A stretch of DNA of 61,847 nt from an uncultured bacterium (lineage in GTDB: Bacteria > Cyanobacteriota > Vampirovibrionia > Gastranaerophilales > Gastranaerophilaceae): the NCBI GenBank assembly GCA_902475545.1, contig CABRZP010000012.1, forward strand, positions 1 through 61,847. The letters are read 5' to 3'. The notes under the pieces were generated by a model, which did not search any database, had not been told where the DNA came from, and worked only from the letters and a program-made list of their open reading frames with translations. Shown piece after piece: positions 41,917 through 51,028 of this stretch. Within the stretch, counting starts at the first letter, position 1. Every line of letters starts with the position of its first letter. The translations under genes and the position numbers were made by a program.

Positions 41917-44169
41917 TTACTGTACTGTTTCCTTATCCGGATCTTCTATTTCAATAACTTGAGCATATTCTAAATCTTTAACTTGTCCTGCTGATTTATT
42001 TCTTCTGCTCGAAACTTTAACTTCACTACTTTCTTGTTGTTTTGGAGCTGAAAATGCTAACTTACGTTCATCAGCTTTTTCTCTTTTACCCAATCTTTCA
42101 GGATTTTTTATCTCCATTTTTCCATAATTAATCGTAGTACCTTTTGAATCAAATGCAACATTAAATCCAAAATAAGTTGTTTGTCTGACAAAATCATATC
42201 CTAGAGTAATTTTTAAATCATCAGGACCAAATGCTACCAAGAAACGATTTTCCTGAAACATTTTACCGTTTGGAGCATCATCAGAAAGGTTAATATTACC
42301 GGACCAACCAACAGACAGGTATTTATTAATCCTAAAAGCTTCTGTCAAATACACACTCTGGTGACCATATCTGTATCTATCATATCTTGGAACAGGAGTC
42401 TCATCAGAATAACCGGCAATAAAATAACCAATATCCTGCATCCAATTTTTATATTGCAAGTGAGCACGAGGACCAAATCTTGCAATAAATTGAGTATCAC
42501 CGGTACCATATACCGCAGCAGATCCCTGCATCGCCATACTCAAGTCAAATGCAATTCTTTTTTCTTCATTTACATAGCTATAGAATGATTGTCTTAATTC
42601 TGCCATATATCTCAACCTTGTAGTTGCAATACCTGTAGAATTAATTTTTTCACCATAGAAGTTTCTGTCATTATCTTCCATAATACCAAAACCTGCTCTA
42701 TGACGGAACTGTAAATTCATCCCCGGAGCTAAAAAGTCTTTATTTTTATATCTCTTATCAAAATATACTTCAGCCATATATTTCGGCATTCTGTGACCTA
42801 AAAACCATTCATCCATGTAGGTATTTGCAGCATACTGCAAGAATAAATTATCATCTAATCTTTGAATACCTTTCATAAAGAATAAATCATTAGCTGAGCC
42901 ATAACCGAGTTCTGTACGGTTATATGTATTTAAGTATTTCAAAGCACCACCAAATCCAAACTTATGATTATAATTTAAGAAAGGAATTGCTTTAATAACT
43001 GAACCGCCCGGACCACCAAAGACAAAACCAGGACCAATAAACATACCTAATCTTCGTTTTGTACCGAATTCCGGATAATTAGCTTCAAAATAATCTCTGT
43101 CTTTATTTGTATAAGCAGTAAAACTAGGCCATTTAAACCAGAATTTATCTTTACGATAAACTTTTATATCTTTTGCTTTAATTACTTCATGATTTTTTCT
43201 GGCCTCAACATATAATGAACCGATATCTATTGTAATTTTGTTTCCTGTAGGATCTCCAAAAAACAAAGATTTATCAGCTTCATCAATAAGCATATTTTGA
43301 AATCTTGGACCAATCATTCTTGATTGAATTCTATGAATACTTGATTCTTCTGAATAGAAATTACCATTGTGCAAAATAAGCAACCCGTCTTTTTGAATAC
43401 CTTTTGCAGCTCTCAAATTCATTGTAGTAGACAAGGTATCAAGATTATCCATAACAACAGTCTCTTCATTCATATCAACTTCAAGATAATCACCTTTTGT
43501 AACCATTCCGTCTTTGATTACAATAACATTACCAATACCTTTTAAAACATTAGATTCTTCATTATAAATCATTTTATCAGCAATAACTTTAATATTTTGA
43601 GGCGGAAGATTTAAAATTGGACGTCCGGTTGCAATCATATCCCCTGTCTCATCATCAAAATTAATATTATCTGAATCCAGAATCAATTGTTTTTCCGTAA
43701 CTTGTTCGTTAATCCCGCCTTCCAATGCCAAAACTTCATTTGGAATTTCAGATGAGGTTTCTGACTGAAGAACAGATGTTAAATCATTTGTTGGTTCAAC
43801 AATATCATTGTTTTCAACTTGTCCCCCAGCTTTTCTTTTATTCCATATATTTTTAATTCTTTGTGTCACAGGTACATACTCTTGCGAATCACGCTTAACT
43901 TGAGCTTCAAGAATTTTATTGGAAACCGTCAATCTCATTTGTTTGAAAAACGGCATATTATTCGGGTCAATTTCTTTATAATTTCTGTCATTATCAAAAG
44001 AATAATAATAATCCCTATAAGACTCGCTCTCTTCAGGAATAACATCTGTCAAAGAAGAACGGAAAATCACATCGGATACATTTGAAACCGGTGAATCTTG
44101 TAGTTCTTCACCATACGATATATTTGAAAATGTTAATATTAAAAGTGCTGCTAATAAATATCTTTTCAT
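41917..44169 (-). CDS. lptD: LptD/OstA-like LPS assembly protein
   Basis: Outer-membrane LPS export barrel. 750 aa. A signal peptide (about 1-19) is followed by a low-complexity linker, an OstA-like periplasmic domain (about 165-300: DSDNINFDDETGDMIATG, MIYNEESNVLKGIGNV) that in the family receives LPS from LptA, and a beta-strand-rich C-terminal barrel. The C-terminal ~70 residues are polar. No LptE is nearby, and conserved inter-domain Cys of enterobacterial LptD are not seen. It heads the aldolase-lpxI-lpxB run. Confidence 0.88.
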   Translation of the reverse strand: MKRYLLAALLILTFSNISYGEELQDSPVSNVSDVIFRSSLTDVIPEESESYRDYYYSFDNDRNYKEIDPNNMPFFKQMRLTVSNKILEAQVKRDSQEYVPVTQRIKNIWNKRKAGGQVENNDIVEPTNDLTSVLQSETSSEIPNEVLALEGGINEQVTEKQLILDSDNINFDDETGDMIATGRPILNLPPQNIKVIADKMIYNEESNVLKGIGNVIVIKDGMVTKGDYLEVDMNEETVVMDNLDTLSTTMNLRAAKGIQKDGLLILHNGNFYSEESSIHRIQSRMIGPRFQNMLIDEADKSLFFGDPTGNKITIDIGSLYVEARKNHEVIKAKDIKVYRKDKFWFKWPSFTAYTNKDRDYFEANYPEFGTKRRLGMFIGPGFVFGGPGGSVIKAIPFLNYNHKFGFGGALKYLNTYNRTELGYGSANDLFFMKGIQRLDDNLFLQYAANTYMDEWFLGHRMPKYMAEVYFDKRYKNKDFLAPGMNLQFRHRAGFGIMEDNDRNFYGEKINSTGIATTRLRYMAELRQSFYSYVNEEKRIAFDLSMAMQGSAAVYGTGDTQFIARFGPRAHLQYKNWMQDIGYFIAGYSDETPVPRYDRYRYGHQSVYLTEAFRINKYLSVGWSGNINLSDDAPNGKMFQENRFLVAFGPDDLKITLGYDFVRQTTYFGFNVAFDSKGTTINYGKMEIKNPERLGKREKADERKLAFSAPKQQESSEVKVSSRRNKSAGQVKDLEYAQVIEIEDPDKETVQ

Positions 44170-44189
44170 AACTAATCCCTATAATACGA

Positions 44190-45356
44190 TTAAATATAAC
44201 TCAACGGATTTGTAGGCTTACCGTTAACTCTGACTTCAAAGTGGCAGTGAGGACCTGTACTATATCCGGTAGAACCTTCTCTACCGATAGTCTGCCCTTT
44301 AGTCACATTCTGCCCGTTACTTACTAATATTGAAGACATATGTGCATATAACGTCGTAATCGGCTGACCATTAATAACACCGTGATCAAGAATTACAACT
44401 TTTCCATATCCTCCATACCAACCGGAAAATATTACACGACCATCATTGGAAGCTTTAATCGCTCCTCCGTTAGGTCCGCCAATATCAATACCTGAATGGA
44501 AGATTCTACTTTTAAATATCGGATGTATACGATATCCAAAAGGTGATGTAATCGGACCTCTAATAGGCCAAATAAATCCTGTAGAAGAAACTTTAACCTG
44601 AGGTTGTCCTGTTTTTTTGCTCAAATTCGCAATCATACTTTGAATACTTGCAGATTGTCTTGCGAGTTCTCGCTCTGTTCTTTCATAATACGACTTATCC
44701 TTTTGTAAACGTTCTATCATTGTTTTATTCTCAGCAATAGAACTTTGAATAGTTTCTCTTTGGTTATTTATATTACGAATAGAAGCTTCGGCTAATCTAC
44801 GCTGTTCTTCTACCTGAGCCTTTAAACGAACAATTTGATCTGCCTTAGCTTTTACTTCTTGCATTCTTTTATAGTCATCTTTGATAATAATTTTTTCAAA
44901 GTAAAACATATCCATCAAAGAATTAACATCTCTGGCAGAAAGAATAAGCTCAAACATTCCCGTTCTTTGATGTTTATAGACTTGACGAATACGTTCTTTC
45001 ATTGCAGCATCAATACTTCTAAATTCAGAAATTGCATTATTAAGCTGAATTTCCATTGAATTTAAATTAGCTACAATGTTATTATATCTTGCAGTTGTGT
45101 CTCGCAATTCCTTATGTGCTTGTTCCAATTTTTGCTGATTATTACTAAGCTTATTACGTTCAGAACGGAGTTTTAAATCTGCTTGACGTTTCTTTTGATT
45201 GAAATAATTACGCTTGTCATTAGTTTGTTTTAACTTTTGACTCAAAGTAGGTTGAGCTGAAAAAGCACAATTTGAGACTCCCGCTATTCCTAAAGTCCCA
45301 ATTAAAATCCAGCATATAAATATATTTTTTAAAATATTTTTTATCTTCATTTTCAC
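44190..45356 (-). CDS. EnvC/NlpD-like M23 peptidase
   Basis: 388 aa. Signal/anchor helix (about 9-33), long coiled coil (about 36-250), then a C-terminal LytM domain with the zinc ligands in HSGIDIGGPNG, TLYAHMSSI and GPHCHFEVR. All three M23 motifs (HxxxD, HxH) are intact, so it may be active rather than a pure amidase activator. The GTG at 45356 overlaps the stop of a 34-aa gene; an ATG lies two codons later. It is 20 bp ahead of lptD. Confidence 0.9.
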   Translation of the reverse strand: MKMKIKNILKNIFICWILIGTLGIAGVSNCAFSAQPTLSQKLKQTNDKRNYFNQKKRQADLKLRSERNKLSNNQQKLEQAHKELRDTTARYNNIVANLNSMEIQLNNAISEFRSIDAAMKERIRQVYKHQRTGMFELILSARDVNSLMDMFYFEKIIIKDDYKRMQEVKAKADQIVRLKAQVEEQRRLAEASIRNINNQRETIQSSIAENKTMIERLQKDKSYYERTERELARQSASIQSMIANLSKKTGQPQVKVSSTGFIWPIRGPITSPFGYRIHPIFKSRIFHSGIDIGGPNGGAIKASNDGRVIFSGWYGGYGKVVILDHGVINGQPITTLYAHMSSILVSNGQNVTKGQTIGREGSTGYSTGPHCHFEVRVNGKPTNPLSYI

Positions 45357-45357
45357 A

Positions 45358-45462
45358 CTATTTTACAAGTACTGGTAACAACATTAGCCCAAATGTCCAC
45401 ATAAAAAAGGACAATCCGATAACTAATATAATCGCTTTCTGGTGTTTTCTGAAAAATTCCAT
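45358..45462 (-). CDS. 34-aa single-helix membrane protein
   Basis: Starts MEFFRKHQKAIILVIGL and ends MLLPVLVK: a basic N-terminus and one membrane helix (about 11-31). GGGGAG lies 5 bases before the ATG, and its stop is adjacent to the start of the M23 peptidase gene, implying translational coupling. A longer frame on the same stretch (45353-45538) has no such signals. It may anchor or modulate the peptidase. Not recognised. Confidence 0.6.
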   Translation of the reverse strand: MEFFRKHQKAIILVIGLSFFMWTFGLMLLPVLVK

Positions 45463-45551
45463 AAATTCTCCCCTTATTTAACATCATTTTACTATCAAAA
45501 AATCGTTTGTGCAAGAAATCGCAACATATTTTAACCAAAATATTGAAAATT

Positions 45552-45578
45552 TGAACATTTTTTTATTACAATCGTTAT
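45552..45578 (+). promoter_or_regulatory. ECF-type promoter upstream of anti-sigma gene
   Basis: TTGAACATTT (GAAC at 45553-45556) and TCGTTATA (CGTT at 45573-45576) are separated by 16 bp. This is the usual form of ECF promoters (GAAC...CGT), which often autoregulate their own operon. Confidence 0.5.
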
Positions 45579-45600
45579 AAGAAGTACAGAGGTTATCAAA

Positions 45601-45945
45601 ATGAAAGAAAAATGCACAAAATACGAAGCATTATTTACATTTAGATCAAATGAAGAACTTGAACAACATATTCAAGAATGTGAAGATTGCAAACTTGAAC
45701 ATGAAAAAATGCTTAAAGTTTCTGAATTACTAAAAGAAGTTAAACCGTACTATAAAGAAAAAAGAAAAAATCTGGCAAAAATCAAAGTTGCTTGTGCTCT
45801 CTTTTTACTAATGACAAGCGGTACAACTCTAGGATTGATAAACTATAATACTGATATTTCTGACACAATTAAATACGGTACAACTTTAAGTGCAGAAGAT
45901 TTAGGCTTACCTGTAGATACCTACGGGTTAATAACGGTTGAATAG
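45601..45945 (+). CDS. anti-sigma factor with zinc-binding domain
   Basis: 114 aa. The N-terminal H23-x3-C27-x2-C30 (HIQECEDC) is the zinc-containing anti-sigma motif (ZAS). One membrane helix (about 60-80) is followed by a short periplasmic tail of about 34 residues, likely the stress-sensing part. AGAGG lies upstream. The stop (TAG) immediately precedes the ATG of the ECF sigma gene, implying coupled synthesis. The order anti-sigma before sigma is less common. Confidence 0.82.
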   Translation: MKEKCTKYEALFTFRSNEELEQHIQECEDCKLEHEKMLKVSELLKEVKPYYKEKRKNLAKIKVACALFLLMTSGTTLGLINYNTDISDTIKYGTTLSAEDLGLPVDTYGLITVE

Positions 45946-46443
45946 ATGGATTTTAATAAAGTAATACTGGAAAACAAACAAAATATTAAAAATATTATAA
46001 GACTGATAACCAAAGAAGATAATGAAGATTTGGAACAGGAAGTCTATCTTAAAATCTGGAAAAATTCTGACAAATACACAGAAAAAGGTTCTATGAAAAG
46101 CTGGATTTCCTGTATAACAAGAAATGCGTCTTTAGATTATTTAAAATCTGCATATCATAAAGTTTTTCAGACTTCTACGTCTGATGACTTTGTTGTTACG
46201 AGCATAAAAGATAAAAAATCAACACCGGAAGTAAATTCTATCAGTATTGAAAGACAAAAACGAATTATATACGAAATAGAACATTTAAAACCAAAACTAA
46301 AAGAGGTTATAATGTTATGTGAAATAAACGGCTACACATACGAACAATGTGCTAATAAACTAAAATGTCCGGTAGGTACTGTAAAATCAAGAATCTACAA
46401 TGCAAAAAAAGAATTAGCCGAAAAATTAAAAGACTTACTATAA
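45946..46443 (+). CDS. ECF sigma factor
   Basis: 165-aa group-IV sigma factor. Region 2 (EDLEQEVYLKIWKNSDKY...SMKSWISCITRNASLDYLK) binds core polymerase and the -10 element. Region 4 (LKEVIMLCEINGYTYEQCANKLKCPVGTVKSRIYNAKKEL) carries a helix-turn-helix for the -35. Normal length. It is coupled to the anti-sigma gene and followed after 15 bp by a Spy-like periplasmic protein gene. The promoter at 45552 is a candidate target. Confidence 0.92.
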   Translation: MDFNKVILENKQNIKNIIRLITKEDNEDLEQEVYLKIWKNSDKYTEKGSMKSWISCITRNASLDYLKSAYHKVFQTSTSDDFVVTSIKDKKSTPEVNSISIERQKRIIYEIEHLKPKLKEVIMLCEINGYTYEQCANKLKCPVGTVKSRIYNAKKELAEKLKDLL

Positions 46444-46458
46444 ACGAAAGGAATAAAA

Positions 46459-46992
46459 ATGAAAAAACTATTTTCACTACTATTATTTGCAACTCTAATA
46501 ATCGGATATAACGCAGCATTGGCTGAAACCAACCCACCGACTCAGTCTATTCCGACTAAAGAACAAATGAAACAAAGATTTGAACAACGTTTAAACTTAA
46601 CAGATAAACAAAAAGAAAAAGCTCGTGCCATACATCAAAAGGGCAGAGAACAGATGAAGCCGATAATTACACAAATTCAAGAAAAACGAAATGAAATTGA
46701 AGCTGTTAAACTTTCCAGAATAGCTGAAAGAATGCAGCAAGAAAGAATAGCTGAACTGCTTCAAGAAATAAAAGATCTTGAAAAAAAAGCCAGAGAAATT
46801 AGAAAAGCAAACAGCAAAGAATTCGAAAAAATATTAACTAAAAAACAATTAAACGAACTCGCTAAAATGAAAGCTGAAGGACGTGCACAATTCGAAAAAA
46901 ATCACCCTGCCCGTCCGCCATTTCAAGGCTTGGGAGCTCCGGGATTTTTGATGCCAAAACCTTTATTTATGAATTCTTCTGAAAGAAAATAA
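46459..46992 (+). CDS. Spy/CpxP-like periplasmic protein
   Basis: 177 aa. Signal peptide (about 1-22, cleaved after ALA). The mature part is helical and charged, with two LTxxQ-type motifs (LTDKQKEKARAIHQ and LTKKQLNELAKM) that mark the Spy/CpxP/CnrX group of envelope chaperones or metal sensors. A Pro/Gly/Phe-rich tail follows. Together with the upstream sigma and anti-sigma genes it forms a compact envelope-stress module. Confidence 0.82.
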   Translation: MKKLFSLLLFATLIIGYNAALAETNPPTQSIPTKEQMKQRFEQRLNLTDKQKEKARAIHQKGREQMKPIITQIQEKRNEIEAVKLSRIAERMQQERIAELLQEIKDLEKKAREIRKANSKEFEKILTKKQLNELAKMKAEGRAQFEKNHPARPPFQGLGAPGFLMPKPLFMNSSERK

Positions 46993-47003
46993 ATTTATAA
47001 AAT

Positions 47004-47030
47004 AAAAAGCTCGCTAATAGCGAGCTTTTT
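47004..47030. terminator. bidirectional terminator
   Basis: AAAAAGCTCGC and GCGAGCTTTTT pair over 11 bp with a 5-base loop, between the Spy-like gene and the convergent zinc-ribbon gene. Confidence 0.88.
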
Positions 47031-47046
47031 ATTTTGCTACGAAAAA

Positions 47047-47373
47047 TTAATTTTCTAAACTATTTTTTCTGGCTTCTTCTTCTTTTACAAACGTACAAAG
47101 TTCTTCCAGTCTTTTATCTTCCATTGCATCCATCAAATCTTGAATATCCTTAATTTTACCTAAGGCAAAACCGGTTTCAGCTAACAATACACAATCATTG
47201 CAAAGCCTGTAGTCACCATATCTTATTGAACCTGCCAAAGATTTATTTTTACCACAACAATCGCAGTCAAAATATTCATTAGCAATTTCAGGATTTTCTT
47301 CGATATCATCAATAACCATTTGCTGAGCAACCTGCTGCATTTCTTCAATAATTTCTTCTTTTGATTTTTCCAT
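47047..47373 (-). CDS. zinc-ribbon protein, 108 aa
   Basis: An acidic N-terminal helix (EEIIEEMQQVAQQMVIDDIEE) and a central four-Cys zinc site (CDCCGKNKSLAGS...LCNDC), then a helical tail. The pattern recalls small treble-clef proteins that bind partners, but no named family is evident. AAGG lies upstream. It follows pdxJ by 9 bp. Confidence 0.65.
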   Translation of the reverse strand: MEKSKEEIIEEMQQVAQQMVIDDIEENPEIANEYFDCDCCGKNKSLAGSIRYGDYRLCNDCVLLAETGFALGKIKDIQDLMDAMEDKRLEELCTFVKEEEARKNSLEN

Positions 47374-47382
47374 ATACTAACC

Positions 47383-48093
47383 TTATTTTACTAAATCTGC
47401 CATATCTTTTACAGCTTGAGGTAAACCTTTAAATACTGCTCTGGAGATTATACTATGTCCTATATTTAATTCATGTAAATCTTCTATTTGACGCATTCTG
47501 TATACATTTTCATAGTTCAAGCCATGACCTGCATTAACTTTTAAACCAAGAGCCGTAGCTAACCTTGAAGCTTCTCTAACTTTATCAAACTCTTCCTGTT
47601 CTTGAGCTGTACCAAATGCCATTGAATACTGGCCTGTATGCAATTCAATAAACTGAGCTCCTGTTTTTGCTGAAGCACGAATTTGATCTTCGGTAGGATC
47701 AATAAATAAACTTACAACAATCCCTGCCTCATTAAGCGGTTTTATAAACTCGGTTACTTTATTCAATTGACCTGCAACATCAAGTCCACCCTCAGTTGTT
47801 ATTTCCTGTCTTTTTTCCGGAACCAAACACACAGAATAAGGTTTTACTTCAAAAGCAATCTCTTGCATTTCTTCTGTAACAGCCATTTCCATATTCAATC
47901 TGGTTTTTATAACTTTCTTCAATGTATGAATATCTACATCCTTAATATGCCTTCTATCCTCTCTCAAATGAGCAGTAATAGAATCTGCCCCATTAGCTTC
48001 ACAAATTTCAGCCGCAAGTATCGGATCCGGCTCCACACCACCTCTGGCATTTCTAATTGTTGCTACATGATCAATGTTTACACCTAAAAGCAT
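47383..48093 (-). CDS. pdxJ: pyridoxine 5'-phosphate synthase
   Basis: Last step of the DXP-dependent vitamin B6 route: joins 3-amino-1-hydroxyacetone phosphate and deoxyxylulose phosphate. 236 aa, normal length. Motifs: LGVNIDHVATIRNARGG, SITAHLREDRRHI, NMEMAVTEEM, CLVPEKRQEITTEGGLDV, SLFIDP, ELHTGQY and AGHGLNYENV. AAAGGG precedes the ATG. It is 11 bp downstream of murT. Confidence 0.97.
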   Translation of the reverse strand: MLLGVNIDHVATIRNARGGVEPDPILAAEICEANGADSITAHLREDRRHIKDVDIHTLKKVIKTRLNMEMAVTEEMQEIAFEVKPYSVCLVPEKRQEITTEGGLDVAGQLNKVTEFIKPLNEAGIVVSLFIDPTEDQIRASAKTGAQFIELHTGQYSMAFGTAQEQEEFDKVREASRLATALGLKVNAGHGLNYENVYRMRQIEDLHELNIGHSIISRAVFKGLPQAVKDMADLVK

Positions 48094-48104
48094 AATAACC
48101 CTTT

Positions 48105-49448
48105 CTAAAATTTCAATTTACTTATTTTTAACAAAGCCGTATATGAAGGCAAAATTGTAATTCTTTCTTCTATATTATCAGATTTAGCCGCAATTTCAAT
48201 AGCTGTTTTAATATCTTCTTCAACAATTATCTTTTCTTGCGGAATCCCTGCATATTTAAGACGCACTGCCATATCTTTAGCACGTATCCCTGAAGTAATA
48301 ACAAGTCCTCTTGCATATTTTAACTGTTCAAAATCACTATCCCACAACCAGGAAATATCTCTGCCATCTGCATAGTTATCATTAATTGCAATAACAATAT
48401 TGGAAGATAAATCTACAGTCTTTAAAACCTCGCTTGCACCTGTAGGATTTTTGATAAGTTGAATCAAAGCATTATGACCATTAATTATACGAGTTTCAGT
48501 TCTGCCAAAAATCGATTTATAAGAACTTACAGCTTCTTTAATTATATCGTAAGATATTCCTTTTTCTAAAGCTGCAGCCACAGCACCCAATACATTATAA
48601 GCATTATATAGTCCAACAAGATTTACTCTAAAAACATATTCTTTATCCTTGGTGATAACTGTTAATTCAGAATAATCATTATACAATTTAACAGAGCCTT
48701 TATAATCCGGCTCTGGTCTGTGATACTGGCAAGAATCACAATAATAATGACCTTCCTGAGCAAAAAATCGTTTATGATATTTTAAAGGTGAACCGCAAAT
48801 ACAACTAAAATTTTCAGAAGGTGCAGCTGAAACAGAATTATGAACCTCTGAACATATTTCAACATTTTCGAAACCGAAATACTTAACTTTTTGACGATTT
48901 TTACCAAAATTCGTTACCAACGGGTCATCAGCATTTAAAATCAACATTAAGTCTTCGTCTTTATCAATTGCATTTTGAATAAATCCGGCAGTAGTTGCAA
49001 GTTCTCCATATCTGTCAAGCTGATCTCTAAATAAATTTGTGACAAGAAGATAATCCGACTTAAAATAGTCATACAATTTAGTTAAATAAGCCTCGTCAGA
49101 TTCAATAACCGCACTATCAAAGTGACAAAACGGCAAAATATTAAGAGCAAAGACATTTGCAACACCGGTCAGCATATTTGCACCTTTAACATTGTGAATA
49201 ATTTTTTGCCCATCTTTCTCAAAAATATTTGAAAGTAAACCCGAAGTTGTAGTTTTACCATTTGTACCGGTTACAGTAAACACCGAACCTCTATTAATAT
49301 ACTTACGGCAATAGGCTAAGAAATTAGGACAAATCTTCAATACAACCATCCCAACAAACGATGTACCGGAAGATTTATTCAGCAATTTAATTGCCATATA
49401 TACAAATCGTGCAATAACAAGTGCAATATAGAATCTTATTCTCTCCAT
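48105..49448 (-). CDS. murT: MurT-like Mur ligase (DUF1727)
   Basis: 447 aa from the ATG at 49448 (AAGGAC upstream). One N-terminal membrane-like helix, then Mur-ligase motifs: TGTNGKTTT (about 60-68), ESDEAYL, LVTNLFRDQLDRYGE, and a four-Cys zinc ribbon insert (CICGSP...YYCDSC) typical of MurT, followed by the DUF1727 C-domain (NPTGASEVL). With GatD, MurT amidates D-Glu of lipid II. The gatD gene normally adjacent is absent here. Such amidation is unusual in LPS-bearing bacteria. Confidence 0.9.
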   Translation of the reverse strand: MERIRFYIALVIARFVYMAIKLLNKSSGTSFVGMVVLKICPNFLAYCRKYINRGSVFTVTGTNGKTTTSGLLSNIFEKDGQKIIHNVKGANMLTGVANVFALNILPFCHFDSAVIESDEAYLTKLYDYFKSDYLLVTNLFRDQLDRYGELATTAGFIQNAIDKDEDLMLILNADDPLVTNFGKNRQKVKYFGFENVEICSEVHNSVSAAPSENFSCICGSPLKYHKRFFAQEGHYYCDSCQYHRPEPDYKGSVKLYNDYSELTVITKDKEYVFRVNLVGLYNAYNVLGAVAAALEKGISYDIIKEAVSSYKSIFGRTETRIINGHNALIQLIKNPTGASEVLKTVDLSSNIVIAINDNYADGRDISWLWDSDFEQLKYARGLVITSGIRAKDMAVRLKYAGIPQEKIIVEEDIKTAIEIAAKSDNIEERITILPSYTALLKISKLKF

Positions 49449-49532
49449 AAAATAGTCCTTTTGACGTATTACAAAAAATATGCAATGATATATTATAAAT
49501 ATAATATAATACAAAGTAAGAAAAGATAAAAG

Positions 49533-49886
49533 ATGATAGGTATATTTTTTACAACAATCTTTATAGCAGAATTAATAATCGCAAGCTGGATAATTTCAAA
49601 AATTATTGCATTCAACAAATTAGTTTGCGAAACAAATAAACAGATCATTGATTTTCAAGCTAAAATACCTGAAACATTTAACCATACAAGAATTTTAATT
49701 AACACTTTCTTATTAAAATTAAACGGTTTCAGACAATTTGTAAGCAAGAAAAAAGATGAATGCACACAAGTATTAACACCAAACAATTATATTAAGTTTA
49801 TTTCATTCTTTTTAAATCAAGATTTAAAAAAATTATTAGTAATAATTGATATTGCACTGGCAATCAAAAAGTTATTAAAAAAATAA
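49533..49886 (+). CDS. hypothetical membrane-anchored protein
   Basis: 117 aa. One N-terminal helix (about residues 3-28), then a mostly helical region (to 117) ending in a Leu/Ile/Lys-rich amphipathic helix. No close ribosome binding site. Its stop overlaps the left arm of a terminator. It diverges from murT over a shared AT-rich promoter region. Function unknown. Confidence 0.65.
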   Translation: MIGIFFTTIFIAELIIASWIISKIIAFNKLVCETNKQIIDFQAKIPETFNHTRILINTFLLKLNGFRQFVSKKKDECTQVLTPNNYIKFISFFLNQDLKKLLVIIDIALAIKKLLKK

Positions 49887-49913
49887 GGAGCTTGTTAAAA
49901 ACTCCTTATTTTT
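49883..49913 (+). terminator. terminator overlapping the stop of the 117-aa gene
   Basis: ATAAGGAG and CTCCTTAT form an 8-bp stem with an 11-base loop, followed by TTTTTG. Confidence 0.75.
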
Positions 49914-49918
49914 GTTAT

Positions 49919-51028
49919 TTAGTGTTTTATAATTTTATATTCAACTCCGCCTAAAGTTGTAATATTAGTTCCTCCGCTAATATTCCAAATAATATCTTCT
50001 TTAGGATATATACAAGTAGCATTTGGAAGAGTACCTGAGAAATAAGTCTTACCGGAAGTCTTTTCAAGAGAACTTTGCAAGGTTGAAAGACTCATAGTTG
50101 GACCAAGCGTGCCATCTTGACATTTTACACGAATTCCAGGTAAACCACTTGGCAATTTTGTACCCTTTGGAGTTATTTGATTACTTGTTCCTCCAGACGA
50201 TAAATACGCTTTTGCACCACTTGTAAAACTTGTTGGATAATAATTAACGTCAATAGTAACTTTTGTTGTACATTTTGTATGATTTTTATAATTCGGATTT
50301 TGACAACAAGGCTTAGACGGATCTGTAATTTGATTATTCTTGTCCCTATATTCACAACAATCGTCAGATCTATCATTTTGAGATGCACAATAACCAATAG
50401 AATCATCAGGAGTAACAGGAGGTTGATTTTCTGCAAAAATAGCATTATCCGTAGCTTTACTTGCAGTTCTGTTAGTAATTGACTCCAACTGCTGAACAAC
50501 TCTTAAGTCTCTACCTAAAATATTAGGCCCTTTAGGACCGTTCAAATCCATAATAACCTCAGCAGGATTTCCCCCAACTTGAGGTTTTAAACATATACTG
50601 ATACCATTTTTAAGCTGTGAACAATAACCGCTCAAATTAGGCGTAAATTTTTTCTTATCATTTTCAGAATATTCATAATACTGCGACGCAAAACAATCAG
50701 AACTGCCATTTTTTACAGAACCACAGTCTCTAGATATTCGCAAATATTTTTTCATAAACTTTCCGGAAGAATTTGTATAATCATCAGGATCTGCAGGAAC
50801 ATACATCATGGTATCTGAAAATTTTGCCTTATTTTCGGTTACAACAAGAGACGATACAGCTGTTTGCAGGGCTATTTTTTCTCTATCATTAATACCTTCA
50901 AAAACACGACTTTGATAACTTGTTACAATCATTGGTATTATTATTGCAGCGAGAACGCCTACAATAGCAATTGCAATTAACACTTCGGTCAACGTAAATG
51001 CTCTTTTATATTTTTTCATAATCCCCAT
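49919..51028 (-). CDS. type IV pilin-like prepilin, long form
   Basis: 369 aa. N-terminus RAFTLTEVLIAIAIVGVL: leader, mature FTLTEV with Glu5 and the alpha1 helix. The start at 51028 has AAGGAG 5 bases before; a second ATG lies three codons later. The central part contains MDLNGPKGPNILGRD, shared with the 226-aa pseudopilin. A Cys-rich block follows (CEYRD...CCQNPNYKNHTKC, about 230-255), then a predicted beta domain. Possibly an adhesive or minor pilin. No pilus assembly genes adjoin. Confidence 0.85.
   Translation of the reverse strand: MGIMKKYKRAFTLTEVLIAIAIVGVLAAIIIPMIVTSYQSRVFEGINDREKIALQTAVSSLVVTENKAKFSDTMMYVPADPDDYTNSSGKFMKKYLRISRDCGSVKNGSSDCFASQYYEYSENDKKKFTPNLSGYCSQLKNGISICLKPQVGGNPAEVIMDLNGPKGPNILGRDLRVVQQLESITNRTASKATDNAIFAENQPPVTPDDSIGYCASQNDRSDDCCEYRDKNNQITDPSKPCCQNPNYKNHTKCTTKVTIDVNYYPTSFTSGAKAYLSSGGTSNQITPKGTKLPSGLPGIRVKCQDGTLGPTMSLSTLQSSLEKTSGKTYFSGTLPNATCIYPKEDIIWNISGGTNITTLGGVEYKIIKH

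Noticed and set aside
45353..45538. 61-aa minus-strand frame before the M23 gene
   Set aside because: Another frame in the same stretch (34 aa, 45358-45462) has a ribosome binding site and a clean membrane helix.
50173..50499. 108-aa minus-strand frame inside the long pseudopilin gene
   Set aside because: It overlaps a well-supported gene in another frame, with a low-complexity Leu/Ile-rich translation and no ribosome binding site.
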